Below, one piece after another: positions 16,553 through 22,919 of a stretch of DNA of 30,584 nt (the first letter of the stretch is position 1; every line of letters starts with the position of its first letter). A model generated the notes under the pieces. It was not told the origin of the DNA. It made no database searches and saw only the letters and a list, made by a program, of their open reading frames with translations. Made by a program: the position numbers and the translations under genes. The stretch comes from SCGC-AAA076-P13 sp963926355 (GTDB lineage Bacteria; Pseudomonadota; Gammaproteobacteria; Magnimaribacterales; D2472), in the NCBI GenBank assembly GCA_963926355.1, contig CAWUWW010000012.1, positions 1 through 30,584 of the forward strand, in the 5' to 3' direction.

Positions 16553-17425
16553 TTTTTCAATTTCCTGATCTTTCTTTATCCAAATTTCTTCTATCCAGAT
16601 TTTAAAATTATTTCTATATTCCCCATCATTTGAATAATTTTTATTTTTAAGATTTAGTGGAATAGGATGTTTATTTACTAAAACTTTTACTTCATTCATT
16701 TCCCCTTTTAAGAAAGACCAGGCTCCTCTTTCTTTAGATTTGTATACAAGAGAGAAGTCTATCAATGTGTCTATATTTGGCATAGCAGAGAGAGCGGTTG
16801 CCATTCCACCAACTCTTGGTATCAATAAATTTTTATATGGTGATTCTTGTTGATTATATTTCTCTTCAGTAAATCTAGTACCCTCGGCATAGCTAAAGAT
16901 AGTTGAAGGGGCTCTTTGAAATCTTTTACATGCCTTAAGTGTATTTTCATAATCTTTAAAACGTAAGTTAGGATTTTGTTCAAGTTCTTTTTTTGAATGC
17001 CTATTAACAAAAGGCATGTTTAGTGTTTTATTGGCAAGAAATATAAAAGGTATCCACGCCAGCTCTTTCTTCATAAAAAATTTTAATAAAGGCAGTCTGT
17101 AATTCCCAACAGTCAATAAGATAAATATATCAGCCCATGACTGATGATTGGACATAGCCATATACCAATTATTTAGATCGTATTTCTGATTGTTAATAAT
17201 CTCAATCTTATTGCCGTGCATTAAAAACATGATGAGTTTTAATCCATATACAGTTAAGTCACCTATTTTATTCGACAATTTGCTAATATAAATTTTAAAA
17301 GATTTTGTAGGAAATATGGCTCTGGGAGCATTAACCAAGGCAAGTGTCCCGAAGCCAATAATGAGCTCTAAAACAATAAGAAGGAATGTAATTAAACCTA
17401 TTAGATTTGTTTTAATTACATTCAT
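16541..17425 (-). CDS. PlsC/YihG-like lysophospholipid acyltransferase
   Basis: A 294-residue membrane acyltransferase. An N-terminal hydrophobic helix (about 8-32) anchors it. The catalytic HX4D box is His94...Asp99 in 'NHQSWAD'; 'EGTRFTEEK' at 181-189 is the glycerol-phosphate-binding motif; 'LIPRVGGMATAL' follows. The 'EGTRFT' plus 'Pro-Arg-Val-Gly-Gly' arrangement resembles E. coli YihG rather than the shorter essential PlsC. It probably transfers a fatty acyl group to a lysophospholipid or lysophosphatidate at the inner membrane. It follows the short acyl-CoA dehydrogenase gene by 13 bases and overlaps rraA-like tail to tail. Substrate is uncertain. Confidence 0.83.
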   Translation of the reverse strand: MNVIKTNLIGLITFLLIVLELIIGFGTLALVNAPRAIFPTKSFKIYISKLSNKIGDLTVYGLKLIMFLMHGNKIEIINNQKYDLNNWYMAMSNHQSWADIFILLTVGNYRLPLLKFFMKKELAWIPFIFLANKTLNMPFVNRHSKKELEQNPNLRFKDYENTLKACKRFQRAPSTIFSYAEGTRFTEEKYNQQESPYKNLLIPRVGGMATALSAMPNIDTLIDFSLVYKSKERGAWSFLKGEMNEVKVLVNKHPIPLNLKNKNYSNDGEYRNNFKIWIEEIWIKKDQEIEKLKS

Positions 17426-17438
17426 TAAAAAAACTTAT

Positions 17439-18578
17439 TTAAAAGCCGCTTAAATTTGCGTATCTTTCAGTATGAAAGACTGAGCTCCCAAATATTTGCT
17501 CAGCTACCCTAGCTCTTTTTAAATAGAACCCAACATCATACTCATCGGTAACACCAATGCCTCCATGCATCTGAATAGCTTCATTTGAAACTAAGTGTAA
17601 TGTTTCTCCTGATATCGTCTTTGCGAGACTAGCAAGTCGTTGCAATTCATTTGAATTCTCATCAGCGCCATGCATTGCAGCCATGACCGATGATTTAGTA
17701 AGCTCTAATTCACAAAACATCTCCGCAGCTCTATGTTGAAGTGCTTGGAATGTTCCAATCAGAACACCAAATTGCTTTCTTTGCTTTAGATAACCTATTG
17801 TTAACTCAAAAGCAGCTTCTGCATTTCCTAGCATTTCAGAAGAGATAGCTATTCTTCCAATATCTAGAATACTTTCTATAGTTTCACCGCCAGATTCTGG
17901 AGCGCCTAGAATGCTTTCAGATGAAACCGTTACATCATTAAATGTAATATTTGCATAGTTTCTAGAGTCCGCCATGGATAATTTAATTTTTTCTATACCA
18001 TCTTTATCAGACTTAACAATAAATAATGTTAATCCTGTCTCTTCTCCTGAATTACCAGAAGTTCTTGCAAGCACTATTAGAATATCCGCACTTGAACCAT
18101 CAACAACAAATGTTTTTTTACCATTTAAGATATATTTACCGTTATTATTTTTTGCAGAAAATTTAGTATTTACAGGATTATGGTGGCTTGACTCATCAAC
18201 TGCCAAGGCCGTTGTTATCTCTCCACTAACAATTTGAGGTAAAAATTCTTCTTTTTGAGCTTGAGATCCATATTGGCTAATGGCATAAGCCCCCAGCACA
18301 GCGGTTGCAAATAGAGGGGAGGGGGTTAATGTCTTTCCACACTCTTGCATTATCGTGCTAATGCCTGCCACACCAAAATTAGATCCTCCAAATTCTTCAG
18401 GAATTAGTATTCCTGACCAACCTAAATTTACCATTTCTTGCCATATCTCCTTATCCCACAGAAGGTCATCATTAGAGTCACGCAATGCTCTAAAGTGATT
18501 TACAGGAGTTCTTTCTGATGCAAAGTTCTTAGCAGTATCTTTTAAAAATTCCTGCTCTTCGTTTAAGATTAATTTCAT
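17439..18578 (-). CDS. Acyl-CoA dehydrogenase, short (beta-type) subunit of second pair
   Basis: A 379-residue acyl-CoA dehydrogenase-fold protein with the short, loop-poor middle domain seen in beta-type partners. 'YLKQRKQFGVLIGTFQALQHRAAEM' is the FAD-contacting dimer helix. 'QMHGGIGVTDEYDVGFYLKRA' near the end is standard. The N-terminal 'LNEEQEFLKDTAKNFASE' is the usual opening helix. The ATG at 18578 has AAGGA six to seven bases upstream. It lies 24 bases downstream of the long partner gene, mirroring the pair at 3710-6023. Likely half of a heteromeric enzyme for bulky or branched acyl-CoAs; substrate unknown. Confidence 0.85.
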   Translation of the reverse strand: MKLILNEEQEFLKDTAKNFASERTPVNHFRALRDSNDDLLWDKEIWQEMVNLGWSGILIPEEFGGSNFGVAGISTIMQECGKTLTPSPLFATAVLGAYAISQYGSQAQKEEFLPQIVSGEITTALAVDESSHHNPVNTKFSAKNNNGKYILNGKKTFVVDGSSADILIVLARTSGNSGEETGLTLFIVKSDKDGIEKIKLSMADSRNYANITFNDVTVSSESILGAPESGGETIESILDIGRIAISSEMLGNAEAAFELTIGYLKQRKQFGVLIGTFQALQHRAAEMFCELELTKSSVMAAMHGADENSNELQRLASLAKTISGETLHLVSNEAIQMHGGIGVTDEYDVGFYLKRARVAEQIFGSSVFHTERYANLSGF

Positions 18579-18602
18579 ATTATTTCCTTAGTTTAATTAG
18601 AT

Positions 18603-19805
18603 TTAGCTAGGCAAACCTAGAACCCTTTTTGATATGACATTTAACTGAACTTCTGAGGTTCCTCCTTCAAGAGAATTTCCTTTTGTTCTAAGCCATGCCC
18701 TTGTTAAGTTCTTATCGTCTTCATCAAACTCATCTCCATCCCATGCAACACCATCCACACCCATGGCTGAAACCATTAACTCATGTCTTTTCTTGTTATG
18801 CTCTGTTCCATATAGTTTGAACATTGAAGCAGTAGCGCTTGCCTTACCACCTTCATCCCCAGCTCTTTGTAATGTTAAGCCAAAAGCATGCTCCTTGATC
18901 TTGTGCGAAGCGATTGTTGATCGATAAAATCCATTACTAATTTTGCCATTCTCTTCACCAATATGTTTTTTGGCGATGCTGACTAGGTCTTTTCCACTAC
19001 CCATTGCAGATGCAAGTCCAAAACTAGAAATAAATGCTCTCTCATGCTGAAGCAAGGCCTTGGCAATTGTCCAGCCAGCATTCAATTCGCCTATAAGATT
19101 TGCTTTTGGAACCTTTACGTCATCAAAAAATGTTTCACAGAAAGGTGATTTACCAGAAATTAACGCAATTGGTTTTGTACTAACGCCCTGACCCTCCATA
19201 TCAATAAGAAGAAAGCTAATTCCATCATGCTTAGGTTCTTTTGGTCCTGTTCTAACTAGAGCAAAAATCCAATCTGCTTTATCAGCATATGATGTCCAGA
19301 CTTTTTGCCCGTTAACTAGATAATGATCTCCTATATCCTCTGCTTTTGTAGCAAGACTAGCAAGATCAGATCCAGAGCCTGGTTCTGAGTAACCCTGACA
19401 CCATCTAATTTCACCTTTAATAATTCTAGGTAGGTGTTCTTTTTTTTGCTCTTCAGTTCCATACTCTAATAAGACAGGTGCAAGCATCCATATTCCAAAA
19501 CTTAAAAGCGGCCCTTTTGCTCCTATCATAAACATTTCTTCATTAAGAATTTTTACTTCTTCCTTGGATAAACCACCTCCACCATATTCTTTAGCCACAG
19601 TTGGCATAGTCCAGCCCTTAGAACCCATTCTTTCTAACCAAATTTTTGATTCAGGGTTTTTATATACAGCCTTTTTCCCACCCCATACCTCATCAGTGGG
19701 TATGGATGGGTCAGCTCCGCTTCTCATTGAAGCAGGGCAATTTTCATCTAACCAAGATTTAACTTCTTGTCTAAAATTTTCTAATTGTTCCATTTTTAGT
19801 ACCAT
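18603..19805 (-). CDS. Acyl-CoA dehydrogenase, long (catalytic-type) subunit of second pair
   Basis: A 400-residue dehydrogenase. 'WCQGYSEPGSGSDLASLATKA' (about 135-155) and 'QKVWTS' (167-172) form the active-site middle domain. 'LEGGTSEVQLNVISKRVLGLPS' ends the protein; the MCAD Glu position is Gly again, while Glu255 in 'QHERAF' matches the isovaleryl/ChsE4-type catalytic base by my alignment. The start is ATG 19805; ATG 19793 four codons later is possible and neither has a Shine-Dalgarno. A minus-strand TATAAT at 19830-19825 fits a promoter about 13 bases before the ATG. Forms an operon with the short subunit and the acyltransferase. Confidence 0.88.
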   Translation of the reverse strand: MVLKMEQLENFRQEVKSWLDENCPASMRSGADPSIPTDEVWGGKKAVYKNPESKIWLERMGSKGWTMPTVAKEYGGGGLSKEEVKILNEEMFMIGAKGPLLSFGIWMLAPVLLEYGTEEQKKEHLPRIIKGEIRWCQGYSEPGSGSDLASLATKAEDIGDHYLVNGQKVWTSYADKADWIFALVRTGPKEPKHDGISFLLIDMEGQGVSTKPIALISGKSPFCETFFDDVKVPKANLIGELNAGWTIAKALLQHERAFISSFGLASAMGSGKDLVSIAKKHIGEENGKISNGFYRSTIASHKIKEHAFGLTLQRAGDEGGKASATASMFKLYGTEHNKKRHELMVSAMGVDGVAWDGDEFDEDDKNLTRAWLRTKGNSLEGGTSEVQLNVISKRVLGLPS

Positions 19806-19824
19806 TTTTAATTAATCAAAAACT

Positions 19825-19830
19825 ATTATA
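19825..19830 (-). promoter_or_regulatory. Predicted -10 element for the second acyl-CoA dehydrogenase operon
   Basis: Consensus TATAAT on the minus strand, 20 bases before the ATG at 19805. No convincing -35 is seen. Confidence 0.35.
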
Positions 19831-19874
19831 GGGTTTAATTATTATTTTTCGAGAAAAGCTACAATAAAAAATAG

Positions 19875-19889
19875 ACATCTTTTAGATGT
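19875..19889. repeat. Short inverted repeat in the divergent dehydrogenase/nadK region
   Basis: ACATCT (19875-19880) and AGATGT (19884-19889) pair perfectly around TTT. It sits upstream of the nadK -10, near where its -35 would be. It could be a small operator; a chance palindrome is also possible at this size. Confidence 0.35.
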
Positions 19890-19910
19890 AAATTAATTTT
19901 ACCAAACGAG

Positions 19911-19916
19911 TATAAT
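19911..19916 (+). promoter_or_regulatory. Predicted -10 element of nadK, implying a leaderless start
   Basis: TATAAT ends seven bases before the A of the nadK ATG (19923), the normal distance to +1. There is no Shine-Dalgarno between. No clear -35 is visible. Confidence 0.45.
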
Positions 19917-19922
19917 TATCAA

Positions 19923-20795
19923 ATGTTTAAAAATATTGGAATCTTTGTCAAAGAAAAAACCTATCAAGCGATTGATTCTAATGCTTTAGATTCTTTGATA
20001 AAAATATTGGCTACTAATGCGCCTAACTTATTTATTGATGAATCCTCAGACTATCAGAACCTATTAATTAAAAGGGTATCTAATAGGGACTTCACATCAA
20101 ACATAGATTTAATTATTGTTTTTGGTGGCGATGGAACACTTCTAAGCTCAACTAGAAAATACCTTGAATTTAATATTCCAATCCTTGGCATTAATATGGG
20201 TAGAGTGGGATTCTTAACAGATATTAATATTCAAAATTTTGAATCAGTAATTCAAGATATTCTTATTAATCATAATTATGAAATTGAAGAAAGAAATTTA
20301 GTGAGCGCGTCTTTCTTGGATAAGACTGTTTATGGATTAAATGAAATCGTTATTCATTCCGGTGGATATACCCAGCTAATGAGGTACAGACTTAATGTTA
20401 ATAATAAAGTTGTATACGAGCAAAGATCAGATGGTTTAATTATAGCAACTCCAACAGGTTCAACTGCTTATGCTCTATCTGCTGGCGGCCCTATTATTCA
20501 TCCAAGCTTAGATGTTTGGACCATCTTGCCAATGCTTCCTCAGAGTTTATCGTCTAGGCCTTTTGTTATTTCTTCAAAAGAAATAGTAGATATTCAGTTA
20601 CTAAAAGGACCATTCAAGGAAGCAAAAATATGTGCTGATGGTCAGGATGATATTTCGGTGCCTTATATGGAATCTATCAAGATTTCTAAGATGGAGAAGT
20701 CATTAAAACTTGTTCACCCAAAGAACAATGATTTTTTTGAAGCTTGTAGAGAAAAGCTTGGTTGGAGTTTAGATATTTCAATGACCAACAAATAG
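19923..20795 (+). CDS. nadK: NAD kinase
   Basis: A 290-residue ATP-NAD kinase that makes NADP in the cytoplasm. The hallmark 'FGGDGTLL' contains catalytic Asp70 (Asp73 in E. coli). 'LNEIVIHSG' is the Asn-Glu NAD-binding motif, and 'DGLIIATPTGSTAYALSAGGPI' is the glycine/threonine-rich conserved block. Length and motif order match bacterial NadK/PpnK. A -10 element lies directly before the ATG. The rhomboid gene begins one base after the stop, so nadK, the rhomboid gene and pyrD probably form one transcript. Confidence 0.95.
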   Translation: MFKNIGIFVKEKTYQAIDSNALDSLIKILATNAPNLFIDESSDYQNLLIKRVSNRDFTSNIDLIIVFGGDGTLLSSTRKYLEFNIPILGINMGRVGFLTDINIQNFESVIQDILINHNYEIEERNLVSASFLDKTVYGLNEIVIHSGGYTQLMRYRLNVNNKVVYEQRSDGLIIATPTGSTAYALSAGGPIIHPSLDVWTILPMLPQSLSSRPFVISSKEIVDIQLLKGPFKEAKICADGQDDISVPYMESIKISKMEKSLKLVHPKNNDFFEACREKLGWSLDISMTNK

Positions 20796-20796
20796 A

Positions 20797-21423
20797 TTGA
20801 ATATTAAAAATATACATCTTCCGATAATCCTAGTTGCTATTGCCTTAGCATTGGTTTCTAATTTTGGAAGTATTATCTCAATCATTGAACCACTAACTTT
20901 TTTAAAAATTGATACTTCTAGGCTTGGCTCGGGTTATATATCCTATGCATCTTTTAATAATACGTACTTTATTAACAACGAATGGTGGAGATTAATTACC
21001 CCAATGATTCTTCATTTTTCATTTGCTCACTTAGCATTTAATTGTCTATGGATATATGTTCTAGGTTCTAAAATAGAATTATACGACGGCAATTTCTTAT
21101 TTTTAATCCTTGTATTAGTTTCATCAATGGCTAGTAATTTTTTTCAATTTTACTTTTCAGATCCTTCTATATTTGGGGGTTTATCAGGAGTCATTTATGG
21201 AATGTTTGGATATTGCATGGTTATAGAGCTTGAGAGAGATAGAGAAAGGTATGGATTACCCCCAGCGATCTATCTATTTATGATTGTTTGGCTTGTACTT
21301 GGATTCTTAGGAATACTAGATTTATTTGGCTTTGGTTCGGTAGCAAATTTTGCACACCTTGGCGGTCTTATTTCCGGTTTAATTTTTGGTATGATAGCTA
21401 AATCTATAAAGCTATATAGCTAA
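20797..21423 (+). CDS. Rhomboid-family intramembrane serine protease
   Basis: A 208-residue six-helix membrane protein. Helix 2 carries 'HFSFAHLAFN' (His73, His78, Asn82), equivalent to the His/Asn of GlpG. Helix 4 has the catalytic Ser130 in 'GGLSGVIYG', and helix 6 the catalytic His187 in 'FAHLGGLISG'. The 'WWRLITPMILH' entry loop is also typical. It cleaves transmembrane segments of unknown substrates. No cytosolic N-terminal domain is present, unlike GlpG. The start must be the TTG at 20797, one base after the nadK stop, because the next ATG lies inside helix 2 and an in-frame TGA sits just upstream. Confidence 0.9.
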   Translation: MNIKNIHLPIILVAIALALVSNFGSIISIIEPLTFLKIDTSRLGSGYISYASFNNTYFINNEWWRLITPMILHFSFAHLAFNCLWIYVLGSKIELYDGNFLFLILVLVSSMASNFFQFYFSDPSIFGGLSGVIYGMFGYCMVIELERDRERYGLPPAIYLFMIVWLVLGFLGILDLFGFGSVANFAHLGGLISGLIFGMIAKSIKLYS

Positions 21424-21432
21424 AGAGGTATT

Positions 21433-22416
21433 TTGAACATACTTTTAAAATTAATTAAGATTTTCCCACCGGAGATATCTCATAGGATTGCTCTTAATTC
21501 TCTTAAAATTCTGCATTCCTTAAAACTCATAAATTTATTCTTTCCAAAACCTAAGCTACAAAAAATATCTTTATTTGGAATGGACTTAGCTAATAGACTT
21601 GGAGTTGCTGCTGGTCTAGATAAAAATGGAGATTTTATAGATTCCCTGGGAGCTCTTGGATTTGGTTTTATTGAGGTTGGTACCATAACCCCTTTAGCCC
21701 AAAAGGGTAATCCCAAGCCCAGAGTCTTTAGAATATTTAATGAAAATGCCATTATTAATAGACTAGGCTTTAATAATAAAGGTGTTGATTACTTAGTAAG
21801 AAATTTAAAAAATAGAAAATTTAGCGGAATTGTTGGGGTAAATATTGGAGCCAATAAAGAATCATCTGACCAAGATAGGGTAGAAGACTATTTAACTTGT
21901 TTTAGAAAAGTTCATAAGTTTTGTGATTATATTACAGTAAATATCTCTTCTCCTAATACACCTAATTTAAGAGATCTCCATCAATCGAGTAATTTAATAA
22001 CCTTATTAAATGCTATTGAAAATGAAGCAAAGAAAGTTAATTACCTAAAGCCAATATTTTTAAAAATATCACCTGATGAATCTATAGAGTCTTTAGAGCT
22101 CATAATTCAGGCGGTAGATAAATCAAGCTTCTCAGGCTTAATAGCAACAAACACAACTATTAATAAAGAGTATCTAAAAAACATCTCTTTTAAAGATTTT
22201 TCCGGAGGTCTTTCAGGACAGCCTCTTATGAAAAAATCTACTAAAACCCTTATAGATATAAAAAACATTAACCCAAGCATTGCTATTATTGGTGTTGGTG
22301 GAGTTATGTCTAAAACTGACTTTAATAAAAAGATAGACTCGGGCGCCTCCCTTGTTCAAATATATACGGGCTTTATTATTCATGGTCCAAAAATTGTCAG
22401 CGACATATTGAATTAG
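21433..22416 (+). CDS. pyrD: Dihydroorotate dehydrogenase (quinone), class 2
   Basis: A 327-residue class 2 enzyme that oxidises dihydroorotate to orotate at the inner membrane, passing electrons to quinone. 'LGVAAGLDKNGDFIDSLGALGFGFIEVGTITP' is the FMN-binding start; 'VNISSPNTPNLRDL' contains the class 2 catalytic Ser; 'ATNTT', 'GGLSGQPL' and 'GVGGV...GASLVQIYTGFI' complete the barrel. The N-terminal amphipathic extension 'LLKLIKIFPPEISHRIAL' is the membrane-association domain of class 2. The TTG at 21433 has AGAGG at 21424-21428 and is the best-supported start. It lies nine bases after the rhomboid stop. Confidence 0.94.
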   Translation: MNILLKLIKIFPPEISHRIALNSLKILHSLKLINLFFPKPKLQKISLFGMDLANRLGVAAGLDKNGDFIDSLGALGFGFIEVGTITPLAQKGNPKPRVFRIFNENAIINRLGFNNKGVDYLVRNLKNRKFSGIVGVNIGANKESSDQDRVEDYLTCFRKVHKFCDYITVNISSPNTPNLRDLHQSSNLITLLNAIENEAKKVNYLKPIFLKISPDESIESLELIIQAVDKSSFSGLIATNTTINKEYLKNISFKDFSGGLSGQPLMKKSTKTLIDIKNINPSIAIIGVGGVMSKTDFNKKIDSGASLVQIYTGFIIHGPKIVSDILN

Positions 22417-22423
22417 ATATATC

Positions 22424-22858
22424 ATGGAATTAATAATAGTTTTTGTTGTTATAGTCTTTCTAATTGGCACTGTTAGTCTTGCTGTACCATCTAAATCTTC
22501 TAGAAATATTGCAAATCTGAGAATGGAAGCATCTAGACTTGGATTTAAGGTTTCTTCATCGCGATACGGAAATTTATCCTTCAAAAATAAAGATTTTTCT
22601 TTAATGAGCTATCAAATAAAAAATACAACTAATTTAAAAGATGCTCATTTTATTAGAGACAAAGATGATTTAATTTTGTATTCTCCTCTCAAGCTTAAAT
22701 ATTCAGATGAGTATGAAGGCGTAAATGATAGGTTACAAAAAATATCTTTTTGCATTCATGAGATAATTTTTTCTAATACATCTATAGCCTTTCTTTGGAA
22801 TGAAAAAGAAGGCCTAGAGGAATTAAAAAAAATACTTGATGCTATAGAAGATTTTTAA
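22424..22858 (+). CDS. Hypothetical membrane-anchored protein between pyrD and topA
   Basis: A 144-residue protein I cannot assign to a named family. A single hydrophobic helix at residues 2-20 is followed by 'PSKSSRNIANLRMEASRLGFKV' and a soluble domain of about 110 residues rich in charged and aromatic residues. The arrangement (N-terminal helix, 'LR..A..LGFKV') is reminiscent of small gammaproteobacterial membrane proteins sometimes annotated as YajC-like, but no YajC signature is visible. It starts seven bases after pyrD with a weak ribosome site and ends 61 bases before topA, so it is probably the last gene of the nadK-pyrD transcript. Codon use and frame integrity support a real gene; the function is unknown. 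Confidence 0.7.
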   Translation: MELIIVFVVIVFLIGTVSLAVPSKSSRNIANLRMEASRLGFKVSSSRYGNLSFKNKDFSLMSYQIKNTTNLKDAHFIRDKDDLILYSPLKLKYSDEYEGVNDRLQKISFCIHEIIFSNTSIAFLWNEKEGLEELKKILDAIEDF

Positions 22859-22895
22859 ATTTATCTTGTAAATAGTACTTAACTGATGTTATTCC

Positions 22896-22901
22896 TATAA
22901 T
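22896..22901 (+). promoter_or_regulatory. Predicted -10 element of topA
   Basis: TATAAT 18 bases before the topA ATG, in the only gap between the pyrD cluster and topA. The -35 is not recognisable and no Shine-Dalgarno is seen before the ATG. Confidence 0.4.
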
Positions 22902-22919
22902 GGGAAATTAAAATAAACT

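Noticed and set aside
21480..21752. Minus-strand open frame of 90 codons inside pyrD
   Set aside because: It is antisense to highly conserved FMN-binding codons of pyrD; a shadow frame.
22213..22584. Minus-strand open frame of 123 codons across the pyrD end and the next gene
   Set aside because: It is antisense to two better-supported genes and has low-complexity composition with no family resemblance.
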